Positions 1 to 8,664 of a DNA stretch of 31,342 nt are shown here, piece by piece (the first letter of the stretch is position 1; every line of letters begins with the position of its first letter). The DNA is from GWF2-33-9 sp964405755 (lineage in GTDB: Bacteria > Bacteroidota > Ignavibacteria > Kapaibacteriales > UBA2268): assembly GCA_964405755.1 (NCBI GenBank), contig CAYOPF010000017.1, forward strand, positions 1-31,342. Direction: 5' to 3'. A program made the position numbers and the translations under genes. The notes under the pieces were generated by a model. The model ran no database searches. It saw only the letters and a list, made by a program, of their open reading frames with translations, and was not told where the DNA came from.

Positions 1-2703
1 ACTCCATATCTTTGAATAATCGCTCTCGCCTTGTGCATTCCCGGTTTTTACTTGCCAATAGTATTTCGTATCATATTCTAAATTTTTAACATTTGCGATA
101 GTTGTATCAACTTGGACTTCCACAAAGTCCTCCATAGTTGCGTTCTTAGAGTATTTCAGTTTATAGTACTTTGAGTTTTCGACCTTACCCCAAGCAAAAT
201 TCAAATCTACTGGAATGTTTATTGTATCTTTTGCTGGATAAATCAATTCTGGTGCTCCAAAAGTAGTTTTGAATGTCCAGATCTCCGACCATTCGCTTGA
301 GCTGAAATCACTTTTAGCCTTCACTCTCCAATAAAATGTCTCGTCTGCCTTTAGATTTGGCGAAAGATATGTTGTATCCTTTAAGGAATCAGCAGTAAAG
401 AAAGTAGTCGAAAAATCTGCTTTTGTAGATACCGATATTTGATAAATAGTAGCATTTGGTACAAAGTGCCATGTAAATGTTGGATTAATACTTACCCCTG
501 TAGAATTGTTTGAAGGATAAATAAGGGCAGGTGCATTTAGTTTAGTCGAGAAACTGAAAGTATTGGACCAATTGCTATATGAACCATCTGTTTTGGAGCG
601 AACCCTCCAATAGTAAACTTTGTTATATTCAAGTGGCTTCTCAATCTGATAAGCTGTGTCGGATTGAACTACAAATTCATGAAAATAAGAGAAATCGTTT
701 GCATCTGATATTTGCATTTCGTATAATTCGGCTTTCGATGCAGGCGTCCAGGTCAATGTTGGATTTAATTGAGCACCTTTATTGTTATCAGCCGGTGTAA
801 GCAGAGTTGGTGGCAACATAAGGCTTGGGTTGTAATAGCGATATAGCACATTAGAAGCCATATAAATGTTGTTATCTCCATCTATGGAAAGTTGTATTGT
901 GGGATTTGATGTAATGTTAGTATTAATCGAGTCCCATTTAAAGCCGCTGTTGGTGGTCCTCCATACTCCAGTTGCCGGAAAAATACTTCGTGAAAAAATT
1001 GAAGTAGCGTATATATGACCATTAGGTGATGCAAAAACTGCAGTAGTGTTGAGCGAATCCTGTGATTGGAATTTAATATTATTAAATGTCCATGACTGCC
1101 CATTATCCTGAGATTTCAGGATTCCTTTGTTCGTAGCGACATATATAAAACTGGAATTATCTATATCAAAATCTTGTAATGTTAACCAAGAAAACCCTGT
1201 TAAACTTATTTGAGTCCAATTTGCATCAGCTAAGGTTTTTCGGTATAAATTCGATCCCACCTGGGCATAAATATAACCATTGAAACCAATTCTGACTTTA
1301 CGGCAATGCGCCTGATTTGGAGGATATACCATTTGAGTAAATGTACTTCCACCATCGGTTGATGAATACAACCTTACGATAGGAGGAGGTGGATCGCTTG
1401 GTGGTGGCGGTGGTGGTGGCGCCTGATAATATAATGAAAGCACCATCACACCATTTAAATATGCTATCGATGGTAAAACGGTATCTCCGAAGCGAGTTAC
1501 TTTAGTCCAACTGGAACCATCATCCGAATAATAAAGTCCGTTAGTTGCTGCAAAAATTCTATTTGTATTGGGGTTAATAGCTCCATTCAAAGCTTGTTGT
1601 GGTAAATTGGTCGTTACCCAGTTGTTACCATAATCATTGGAAAACAAAACAGATTTTTTATTAAATTGAGATAGTACAAATGAAGGTTTGGGAGTGTGGG
1701 CAACAATCTCATTGCCATCTTTGTATTTACCCAATTCAGTCCAATTCCGTCCATTATTTGTAGTTACAAACATACTTTCGAATGTTCCTACAGCATAGAT
1801 TCGATTATTGCTGGAACGAGCAAAAGATGTAACACCCATCATTGGCTGGAACGGGGTTCGCCACATAAAATACAAATCTTTATCATAATACTGGATGCCA
1901 CCATTTCTTGTACCAATTATTTCTTCATTACTTCCACTTAAAATTATGCAAGTAACATTTAAATCTTCTATGCCAGTTGTATCTACAATACCCCAAGAAA
2001 GTCCATCATTAGGCGAAACATACACACCTCGCCCATTGGTGGCAATAAAAACTTCACCAGCGGTATTTTTAGTAAACTTATGCGCAAATTGTGTGGGAAT
2101 TCCCGAATTGCTCTTTTTCCAGGTTTTTAGTGTATCGCGGGATTGATAAACTCCGCCGCCATATGTTGCGGCCAAAATATAACCATTTTTAGTAGTTTCC
2201 AATGCAGTAATTGCTCTATAAGCCAGGCCTGTCTTGGATTGGAGCCAGTTTGTCCCATTGTTTGTTGAGTAAAAGACACCATGACCATAACTTCCAGCCA
2301 TTATTATTCCGTTTGGATATTGTTTTAAAGAAGTTATGTTTAAAGTCTTTAAACCGCTATTAACTGCAGTCCAGGAGTTGGCACCATCGGTTGAACGAAA
2401 GATACCTCCACCCATAGTTGCTACAAAAAGAGAACCGGTTGAGGTTACATAGATATCCTTGATTAGAAAATTGCCGAGTCCATTGTTTTTAGCAAGAAAT
2501 GTGTTACCCTGATCCGTGGATTTAAGGATGCCTTTGCCCCAAACACCAACATACACGAAGTTGTTTAAGTCAACTGCAATCACTTGTCCGTTTTGGCCAT
2601 CGGGAAAAGCTACCTGTCCGAAAAAATCCTGTGAGAGTAGATTTAATGAACTAAATAACACTATCAATGAAAGTGTTGAAAAGAATTTGTAATATAATTT
2701 CAT
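1..2703 (-). CDS. Large secreted Asp-box (BNR) repeat protein with FN3-like repeats, partial
   Basis: The frame is open for 901 codons from the ATG at 2703 to the left edge, so the C-terminus is missing. Residues 1-25 form a signal peptide ending in LLSQ. Residues about 45-620 hold at least ten Asp-box-like units of the form S-x-D-x-G-x-x-W (for example RSTDGANSW, YSTNNGTNW, YSDDGSSW, KSQDNGQSW), typical of sialidase/PSII-assembly-factor-like beta propellers. A proline run (seven P, then SD, then four P) lies near residues 428-441. From about residue 630 there are three roughly 90-residue FN3-like repeats, each starting like P-x-L-(I/L)-x-P and carrying YYWRV or FYWRV. In this group such proteins usually end in a T9SS sorting domain, which would lie outside the window. 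The role is probably surface or extracellular; no enzyme activity can be assigned. The next gene, a transporter, ends 82 bases upstream. Confidence 0.85.
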   Translation of the reverse strand, partial: MKLYYKFFSTLSLIVLFSSLNLLSQDFFGQVAFPDGQNGQVIAVDLNNFVYVGVWGKGILKSTDQGNTFLAKNNGLGNFLIKDIYVTSTGSLFVATMGGGIFRSTDGANSWTAVNSGLKTLNITSLKQYPNGIIMAGSYGHGVFYSTNNGTNWLQSKTGLAYRAITALETTKNGYILAATYGGGVYQSRDTLKTWKKSNSGIPTQFAHKFTKNTAGEVFIATNGRGVYVSPNDGLSWGIVDTTGIEDLNVTCIILSGSNEEIIGTRNGGIQYYDKDLYFMWRTPFQPMMGVTSFARSSNNRIYAVGTFESMFVTTNNGRNWTELGKYKDGNEIVAHTPKPSFVLSQFNKKSVLFSNDYGNNWVTTNLPQQALNGAINPNTNRIFAATNGLYYSDDGSSWTKVTRFGDTVLPSIAYLNGVMVLSLYYQAPPPPPPPSDPPPPIVRLYSSTDGGSTFTQMVYPPNQAHCRKVRIGFNGYIYAQVGSNLYRKTLADANWTQISLTGFSWLTLQDFDIDNSSFIYVATNKGILKSQDNGQSWTFNNIKFQSQDSLNTTAVFASPNGHIYATSIFSRSIFPATGVWRTTNSGFKWDSINTNITSNPTIQLSIDGDNNIYMASNVLYRYYNPSLMLPPTLLTPADNNKGAQLNPTLTWTPASKAELYEMQISDANDFSYFHEFVVQSDTAYQIEKPLEYNKVYYWRVRSKTDGSYSNWSNTFSFSTKLNAPALIYPSNNSTGVSINPTFTWHFVPNATIYQISVSTKADFSTTFFTADSLKDTTYLSPNLKADETFYWRVKAKSDFSSSEWSEIWTFKTTFGAPELIYPAKDTINIPVDLNFAWGKVENSKYYKLKYSKNATMEDFVEVQVDTTIANVKNLEYDTKYYWQVKTGNAQGESDYSKIWS

Positions 2704-2785
2704 TTTGTACCTATTATTTTTTTTTATTTTCAATGTTTATTTTAATGTTTTATTATAAACAAAAATTAACGATAATTGTTACATC

Positions 2786-4294
2786 TTATTTACCAAGTCC
2801 ACTTATTTTTGTTACAATTTTGGCAACCGTAATATCGCCGGTTACATTTGCAATAGTACGGCTCATATCCAAAATTCTATCCACTCCAAGAATTAATCCA
2901 ACTCCCTCGACTGGAATTCCCACACTCGTTAATATTCCAATGAGCATTATCAAACCTACACCTGGAACTGGTGCTGTGCCGATGGATGCCATCACAGCCA
3001 TAAAAATTATTGTGAGTTGTTGCATAATCGACAAATCTAAGCCATAAAACTGCGAGATAAATATTGCGGCAACACCTTGATATAATCCTGTTCCATCCAT
3101 ATTAATTGTTGCACCCAAAGGCAACACGAAGGAAGTTACTTTTCGTGGAATATTCAATACTTTTTCCGAAACTTCCATTGTTATGGGCAAGGTTGCAGCG
3201 CTTGAACTTGTTGTAAAGGCAATGGCGTAAACTTCCTTCAGTTTTGCGAGAAATTTCCAGAAAGATTCTTTTATAAATAATTTAAATAGTACTCCGTAGG
3301 TTAATATTGTGTGCAGAATTAACCCCAGCAACACTGTAACGATATACCAGAATAATGTTTGAAGAATATCAATTCCAAAATCTGCAATTGTAAATGAAAT
3401 GAGTGCAAACACGCCAATAGGAGCAAATTTCATAACAATTTCCACCATTTTTATCAGCGCATTCGAAATTGAGTTGAGTAATTTTGTTATTATATCTGCA
3501 TCGCTCTGCGGAATTAAAAGTAATGTAAAACCAAAAATTATAGCAAAGAATACAATTTGGAGCATATTTCCCGAAGCTATCGATTCAAAGATGTTTTTGG
3601 GAACAAAACTAACTAAAAAATCCACAATGCTTATACCCGTTTTTTCGGGAACCTGAATTACAACATCCGAGGAAATTGCCGATAAAAAGTTTTTCATTTC
3701 TATCGAAATCATTTTACCAGGTTGAATTATATCTGCGAGTAAAACTCCAATTGTTAATGCAAAAAATGATGTTGATAGAAATAAAACCAATGTTATCAAA
3801 CCTAATTTGCCGAAGGATTTGATGTCGCCCAAACTACTTGCACCCACAATGAGAGTGGTGAGTACCAGCGGTATTGCAAGCATAGAAAGCAGATTAATGA
3901 AAATTGTTCCAAGGGGTCGAAACGAAGTAGCAATTGTACTTTGTGGTTCTACTTTTTGTATGGATTGGAATGTTTTTTCTGTACCTGTGTTGGTTGTAAT
4001 TTTAAAATCGATTGACTTAATTTCGGGTAAACTGGAAATTTTTGTATAAAATTGAATAATTAGTTTCTGGGAGTTTTTTCCAAATTGTTTTGTTGTGGTA
4101 TAGTTTGTTAATTCGTTAAAATAAGTAAACTTTAATGACTGAATTTCTGAAATCTCTGTTTTAATTTTCTTATTATTCTCTAAATGAGTAAATACAATTT
4201 TATTTTGATTAATTGGGAATAATAGCCCAAAAACTGCACCAAGCAATAATCCTAGTACAATTTGATAATGAAGTTCAATTTTGGGAAATTTCAT
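2786..4294 (-). CDS. Dicarboxylate/amino acid:cation symporter (SLC1/DAACS), acidic amino acid type
   Basis: This is an inner-membrane secondary transporter of the GltP/GltPh family, 502 residues. The hallmarks are in order: SSSAATLP at 363-370 (hairpin HP1), NMDGT at 398-402 (sodium site, TM7), GTAPVPGVG at 439-447 (HP2), and TM8 with D472, D476, R479 and N483. These TM8 residues match the GltPh D390/D394/R397/N401 pattern. The retained arginine argues for glutamate, aspartate or C4-dicarboxylates rather than neutral amino acids. TM1 is about residues 12-28 and TM2 begins only near 126, so a polar segment of about 95 residues is inserted in the periplasmic loop; most family members lack it. 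The ATG overlaps the miaA stop (ATGA at 4294-4291), so translation is probably coupled. Substrate and ion coupling are inferred from the family. Confidence 0.93.
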   Translation of the reverse strand: MKFPKIELHYQIVLGLLLGAVFGLLFPINQNKIVFTHLENNKKIKTEISEIQSLKFTYFNELTNYTTTKQFGKNSQKLIIQFYTKISSLPEIKSIDFKITTNTGTEKTFQSIQKVEPQSTIATSFRPLGTIFINLLSMLAIPLVLTTLIVGASSLGDIKSFGKLGLITLVLFLSTSFFALTIGVLLADIIQPGKMISIEMKNFLSAISSDVVIQVPEKTGISIVDFLVSFVPKNIFESIASGNMLQIVFFAIIFGFTLLLIPQSDADIITKLLNSISNALIKMVEIVMKFAPIGVFALISFTIADFGIDILQTLFWYIVTVLLGLILHTILTYGVLFKLFIKESFWKFLAKLKEVYAIAFTTSSSAATLPITMEVSEKVLNIPRKVTSFVLPLGATINMDGTGLYQGVAAIFISQFYGLDLSIMQQLTIIFMAVMASIGTAPVPGVGLIMLIGILTSVGIPVEGVGLILGVDRILDMSRTIANVTGDITVAKIVTKISGLGK

Positions 4295-5241
4295 TTTTGA
4301 TTAATAATAAAATCGTAAATTATAAATTTATCGATTAATTCAGGTAAAATCCAATGAATTTTTGTAATTCTTCGGAACCAGGTTAATTGTCGCTTAGCAT
4401 ATCGACGAGTGTTTTTCATCATTTCTTCCAAAGCTTCCTTGTTGGTAAGTTCCTTATTTAAGTATTTTATTACTTCTTTATAGCCGACAGTATTCAATGA
4501 ATTTAAAATTGGAGAAAAACCCTGATTTAAAATATCCTGAGTTTCCTCTATTATTCCGTTGTTCCACATCTGCCTGCTTCTTTGGTTGATTCTTGAGTAG
4601 AGAGCATCCCTTTTAAAATCAATTGCAAAGTAGTACACCGTAAAATCTCTTTCCTTGGTAAATTCCTTATGTGCTTCCGAGAACTTGATTCCAGTTTGAT
4701 AAAAGAACTCCAAGGCTCTGATAATTCTTCTTGGATTTTTATCTGCATATTTATCTGCAGAAACTTTGTCGATTTCGACTAGTAAATTATATAAATAATC
4801 TCGTCCTTTTGTATCCAAGTCCTTGTTTAAACTTTCTCTTATCGATTTATCCTCTTTCTCGGGCGAGAGCTCTACAATACCATTGCATAAAACGTCAATA
4901 TATAATCCTGTTCCGCCAACGATTAAAGGTATTTTATTTTCCTGATAGAGACTTTGGATAATTTCGCGTGAATGATTCACAAATTGCCCAGCAGAGAAAT
5001 CTTGGTCGGGATTTAAAAAGTCGATTAAATGATGCTTGTAGTTTTTTAAAATTTCCCGACTTGGTTTTGCTGTACCAATGTCTAAGTATTTATAAACTTG
5101 CCTTGAATCTGCCGAAATTATCTCGCAATCGATTTGTTCATACAATTTTAAGGAAAAATCCGTTTTCCCCGAAGCAGTTGGTCCGAGAACTACGATTAAT
5201 GAATTATTCGAGGGAATATCCCGCAAAGTTATTTTTCCCAA
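4291..5241 (-). CDS. miaA: tRNA dimethylallyltransferase MiaA
   Basis: It transfers the dimethylallyl group from DMAPP to N6 of A37 in tRNAs that read UNN codons, the first step toward ms2i6A. The P-loop GPTASGKT is at residues 20-27, followed by DSRQVYKYLDIGTAKPS, the HHLIDF segment, GGTGLY, and the C-terminal RQLTWFRR typical of the family. The length (316 aa) is normal. The start is a TTG at 5241: no ATG occurs in frame before the P-loop, and TTG lies inside the 3' end of the upstream pcm part (13-base overlap). The stop overlaps the transporter ATG. This is a confident family call; only the start codon is uncertain. Confidence 0.97.
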   Translation of the reverse strand: MGKITLRDIPSNNSLIVVLGPTASGKTDFSLKLYEQIDCEIISADSRQVYKYLDIGTAKPSREILKNYKHHLIDFLNPDQDFSAGQFVNHSREIIQSLYQENKIPLIVGGTGLYIDVLCNGIVELSPEKEDKSIRESLNKDLDTKGRDYLYNLLVEIDKVSADKYADKNPRRIIRALEFFYQTGIKFSEAHKEFTKERDFTVYYFAIDFKRDALYSRINQRSRQMWNNGIIEETQDILNQGFSPILNSLNTVGYKEVIKYLNKELTNKEALEEMMKNTRRYAKRQLTWFRRITKIHWILPELIDKFIIYDFIINQK

Positions 5242-6449
5242 CCCTGCTCTCCTATTAACGGAACAAAGCGAAAATAGTCAAATTCCTCTGTTTCGAATTG
5301 AATCTCGCTTTTACGGGTAATTCTTTTCATCATTTGTGAACTTTTATCCCCAATCGGTATAACCATAAATCCACCAATAGCCAATTGTGATAGCAACGAC
5401 AAAGGTGCTTGCGGAGCCGCTGCTGTTACCAATATTCTGTCGAATGGGGCAAATTCTTTCCATCCATTTGTTCCATCATCAATTTTTTGAATAACTTCAT
5501 AACCAAGTTTGTTTATTCGCTCTTTCGAAAATTCATATAATTCTGGAATTCGCTCTATGGAATAGGTTTTGCATCCCATTTCCGATAAAATACAGCTTTG
5601 ATAGCCACTTCCAGTTCCTATTTCGAGTACTTTCAACGAAGGGGTAATTTGCAACAATTGGGTCATAAATGCAACAGTGTATGGTTGCGAGATTGTTTGT
5701 CCGCAAATTATTGGCAATGCATTGTCCTCGTATGTTTTGCTAATATAATCATCTAAAACAAATAATTCGCGTTGTATTTTTCTTAATGCTTTAAGCACAT
5801 TTTCATCCTTGATTCCTTTTTTTCTCAAGCTATCGATGAGTTCATTTTTTTCGCGAATTAATTGATTATTGTCCATATTTTTTTCAATAAAATTCCAAAC
5901 TGCATCTGCCACCAAGTATCTAATGGATTTTTTTTCGTTAATTTTTTCTCGTAACATTGTCGATGAAATACCAATTATGGGATTGTTCAACAAGATAAAT
6001 TCCTTTTTAATTTCCAATAACTTATGTCCCGTTCCAAACAAATTGTGTCGTTGGGCAACAACTACGTTGGCCAACTCTCTGATTCTTTTATTTTCTTTCC
6101 ATTTTTCGAAATTGATTGCCTGGTCGAATCCAATCAATAGGAATAATTCGCTCGATGGAAAATTATCCTTAAAATGATAAATAGTATTAATTGTATAAGA
6201 TATTTCGGGATTATTAATCTCAAAAGAATCTATTTCGAATTTTGGGTTGTCGGCAATGCTCATTTCAATCATCTTCACTCTTTCTTCATCCGAAAAATAT
6301 GAGTGTGTTTCTGTTTTAAAAGGTGATGTTTTGGTGGGTATAAAGTAGCATCTATCAAGTGAAAATTGTTCTAGGAAAGATTGAGCAATAATTAAATGTC
6401 CCAAATGAATTGGGTCGAATGTTCCTCCATATATCCCGATTTTCTTCAA
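5229..6449 (-). CDS. nadD-pcm: NadD-Pcm fusion: nicotinate-nucleotide adenylyltransferase + protein-L-isoaspartate O-methyltransferase
   Basis: This is one open frame of 406 codons with two full-length enzymes. Residues 1-191 are NadD (NaMN + ATP to deamido-NAD): GGTFDPIHLGHL at 8-19 (the HxGH nucleotidyltransferase motif) and ISSTMLREKI at 161-170. Residues 192-406 are a Pcm-type methyltransferase that repairs isoaspartyl residues: ISQPYTVAFMTQLL near 253-266, SAM motif I VLEIGTGSGYQS at 274-285, and DRILVTAAAP at 337-346. Met192 (ATG at 5876-5874) looks like a natural Pcm start. The join lies in a run of seven A on the coding strand (5884-5878). Reading that run with one extra A would end NadD as EKKYGQ-stop, overlapping the Pcm ATG. 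Either a genuine fusion or a frameshift of two overlapping genes is possible. It overlaps miaA downstream. Confidence 0.9.
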   Translation of the reverse strand: MKKIGIYGGTFDPIHLGHLIIAQSFLEQFSLDRCYFIPTKTSPFKTETHSYFSDEERVKMIEMSIADNPKFEIDSFEINNPEISYTINTIYHFKDNFPSSELFLLIGFDQAINFEKWKENKRIRELANVVVAQRHNLFGTGHKLLEIKKEFILLNNPIIGISSTMLREKINEKKSIRYLVADAVWNFIEKNMDNNQLIREKNELIDSLRKKGIKDENVLKALRKIQRELFVLDDYISKTYEDNALPIICGQTISQPYTVAFMTQLLQITPSLKVLEIGTGSGYQSCILSEMGCKTYSIERIPELYEFSKERINKLGYEVIQKIDDGTNGWKEFAPFDRILVTAAAPQAPLSLLSQLAIGGFMVIPIGDKSSQMMKRITRKSEIQFETEEFDYFRFVPLIGEQGWEK

Positions 6450-6459
6450 ATTAATCTAA

Positions 6460-7104
6460 TTATAATGAATGTAAAATATGCTTTACTACTCCCAATATCA
6501 CCAGATTATCATCATTTTTCACTTTGTATGGCTTGATAGAGTTATTTTCGGAATGAAGATAAGTGTTTTTAGATTTTAAAATTAGTCGCTTTACGAGAGT
6601 TTGGTCATTCAAGTTGACTACAACAATATCCTCGTTTTTTGCTTCGGAAGATGTATCCACTATTAAGGTATCTCCGGTATAAATATTTGCACCAATCATT
6701 GAATCGCCTGTAACCTTGCATACCAATACATTGCTCCCTTGGATTCCGAAGATATCGCTAACTGAAATTTTGTTGCTGTCCGAATTAAAATTTGGATATT
6801 GATTGGCGGCACCAATCGACAGAACGAGCATATTCAACTCTTCCGAGTCCAAAAAATCAATCCGTCTGATATTTATTACCTTTGTTTCTTCCATCTTCAA
6901 AAATAAATTTGATAATAATATATTGGCATCTTTTTCTGCATATTCATAAATTCTTTTATCTTTTGAATTTGCAATATTTATTAAACTATTAAATTTTGAT
7001 TGATTGACAAAATATCCCAAACTTTCGCGGATAATATATTTGATACAAAATCTGTATAATTCATTGTTGGAAAGATTTTTAAAAAAGAACGAATAATCAT
7101 CCAT
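6460..7104 (-). CDS. S24 (UmuD/LexA-like) serine autoprotease domain protein with unknown N-terminal domain
   Basis: 214 residues. The C-terminal half (about 95-214) is a LexA/UmuD peptidase fold: GDSM with nucleophile Ser135 and general base Lys172 in LVKRL. The 37-residue Ser-Lys spacing equals that of LexA and UmuD, and YTGDTLIVD follows the serine as in UmuD. Around residues 96-100 the sequence SIGAA lies where UmuD and LexA have their Cys-Gly or Ala-Gly cleavage site, but here Ile precedes the Gly, so self-cleavage is uncertain. The N-terminal 95 residues are predicted mostly helical, with no helix-turn-helix that I recognise, so this is not an obvious DNA-binding repressor. No umuC/dinB partner is present. 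It sits 3 bases after a T9SS protein and 10 bases before nadD-pcm, so it is probably co-transcribed with them. Confidence 0.8.
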   Translation of the reverse strand: MDDYSFFFKNLSNNELYRFCIKYIIRESLGYFVNQSKFNSLINIANSKDKRIYEYAEKDANILLSNLFLKMEETKVINIRRIDFLDSEELNMLVLSIGAANQYPNFNSDSNKISVSDIFGIQGSNVLVCKVTGDSMIGANIYTGDTLIVDTSSEAKNEDIVVVNLNDQTLVKRLILKSKNTYLHSENNSIKPYKVKNDDNLVILGVVKHILHSL

Positions 7105-7107
7105 AGA

Positions 7108-7818
7108 CTATTTGGACCAAATTAGTTTTTTTGTTTCGGAATTACCAGTATCCATAACAATTTTGACGATATAAACACCTTCGGGAATATTTTGTAGGTT
7201 TATTTTTCCTACAAATATGCCATCCTCCAAATTTTTGAGCTCTCTGACAAAAATTTCCTTTCCGATTAAGTTATAAACAGTAAATTTTGCAGAATTTTTG
7301 GAATTTGAGTTAAATCTTATTGTAATCTCGTCCTTACCGGGATTAGGAAATATCTCGAGCCCTATGTTCTTGGATAAATTTGGCAAATTCACACGTGTTG
7401 ATGCTTTACATGGGGTTTGTCGGAAATCCAGTGTAATTCCATTTCTTTGACCAGTGATTAGAATTTCGTAATCGATTGTACCTATCAAAAACCTTTTATC
7501 TTCTTGATAGCCAAAAGATTTGAATTCTTCGCGAAAAATCTCGATTTTATATTTACCTGCAGGCAAATTGCCAATAGTGTGGATTAAGTCGTAAGTGCAC
7601 TCACATCGTTGTTTAGATGTGCTTGTGTCGATTTGGATTATCGTGATTTTTCTACCGTTGATTTCGATTTTATCGTCGAACTTTGAGGCACAATTGGCAA
7701 CAACGTCTTTTACTCTAACAACCAACGAACGACCGTCCATTGCTGCATCTATTTTGTCTGCTACCAACAGTGAAGTAGCAAAAATAAAAACAAGTACAAT
7801 ATGTACAAAAAGCCTCAT
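7108..7818 (-). CDS. Secreted protein with T9SS type A sorting domain, function unknown
   Basis: 236 residues. An N-terminal signal peptide (hydrophobic residues 3-20) precedes a body of about 130 residues that contains five cysteines (in NCAS, CECTYD and PCKAS) and that I do not recognise. The body may be an immunoglobulin-like beta domain: a segment LPAGKYKIEIF resembles beta-rich carrier proteins. The last 80 residues match the T9SS C-terminal domain: EIFPNPGKDEITIRF, VYNLIGKEIF, IPEGVYIVKI, and a basic end KKLIWSK. Expected fate is outer-membrane export by T9SS with removal of the sorting domain. It is followed after 3 bases by the UmuD-like protease gene and preceded by the metal permease (42-base gap). 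Confidence 0.85.
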   Translation of the reverse strand: MRLFVHIVLVFIFATSLLVADKIDAAMDGRSLVVRVKDVVANCASKFDDKIEINGRKITIIQIDTSTSKQRCECTYDLIHTIGNLPAGKYKIEIFREEFKSFGYQEDKRFLIGTIDYEILITGQRNGITLDFRQTPCKASTRVNLPNLSKNIGLEIFPNPGKDEITIRFNSNSKNSAKFTVYNLIGKEIFVRELKNLEDGIFVGKINLQNIPEGVYIVKIVMDTGNSETKKLIWSK

Positions 7819-7860
7819 ATACTTCCAATTAATTAATTTGACGAAGGAATAACCAAAAAG

Positions 7861-8664
7861 TTACATTTTGGATTTTTTTATGAGTAGAGAGATAAGAAAA
7901 ATCAAAGATTGAAATACAATTATAACTGCACTTGTAGGCAAATCTATTATTACCGATAAAACGATACTTACCAAGCCTGACAGAATACCTATTATTATCG
8001 ATAAAATGGTCATTTTGAAAAAAGTGCGGGAATATAATCTTGCAATGGCTGCCGGTAGAACCAAATATGAAGATATCAGAACTATTCCGATTATTTTGAC
8101 TGAAACAACAATTATTAATGCTATCGATACAGATAAAACATAATTGTCCGAACGTACAGGCAACCTATCGGCAATAGCTAATTCATTATCGAATGTGGAA
8201 TATGCCCACCGAGACCAATAAGTGAAAAAAGTAATCAGCGAAAAAACAGCCATTAATGACAAGATAATTATATCTGTGTTACTAATCGAAAGTATAGAGC
8301 CAAACAGGTAAGTAAATGCATCCGTTGTGTAAGTTTCTTTTAATGAAAGGAAGATTATTCCCAAAGCAAAAGCAAAGGAAAAAAATACACCTATCAGGGT
8401 GTCGCTGCTAAGAGTACTCTTTTCTTTAAAATAGGTAATGAGTAAAGAAATAACAATTGTAAAAGGAATAGCAATATAAATTGGTTGTGTATCGAGCAAA
8501 ATCCCAAGAGCAACTCCGCCAAAAGCTGCATGGGCCAGTCCATTACCCAAAAAACTCAATTTCCGCTGAACTACAAAAACCCCAAAGTAACTCGACGAAA
8601 AGCCAATTAATACTATTGCCAAATACGCATACAAAATGAAATTCGATGTTAGTAGCTCTATCAT
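7861..8664 (-). CDS. Metal ABC transporter permease (ZnuB/MntB family)
   Basis: 267 residues, almost entirely hydrophobic, with about eight membrane segments. This is an ABC-3 family inner-membrane permease for Zn or Mn. Family-like features are GNGLAHAAFGGVALGILL near residues 40-57 and SVKIIGIVLISSYLVLPAAIARL near 183-205, the segment that contacts the ATPase and lines the metal path. The ATG overlaps the stop of the ATP-binding gene (ATGA at 8664-8661). The likely partners are this ATPase and the ZnuA-type binding protein encoded about 8 kb away at 17547-18467. Zn versus Mn cannot be decided from the permease alone; the His-rich binding protein favours Zn. Confidence 0.92.
   Translation of the reverse strand: MIELLTSNFILYAYLAIVLIGFSSSYFGVFVVQRKLSFLGNGLAHAAFGGVALGILLDTQPIYIAIPFTIVISLLITYFKEKSTLSSDTLIGVFFSFAFALGIIFLSLKETYTTDAFTYLFGSILSISNTDIIILSLMAVFSLITFFTYWSRWAYSTFDNELAIADRLPVRSDNYVLSVSIALIIVVSVKIIGIVLISSYLVLPAAIARLYSRTFFKMTILSIIIGILSGLVSIVLSVIIDLPTSAVIIVFQSLIFLISLLIKKSKM

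Noticed and set aside
1381..1425. GGT/GGC-rich tract as a possible G-quadruplex or microsatellite
   Set aside because: It encodes the proline run in the Asp-box protein; runs of G are only two long, so a stable quadruplex is doubtful.
2667..3047. Plus-strand 126-residue ORF
   Set aside because: It is a shadow of the transporter's membrane segments on the opposite strand, which has full family motifs.
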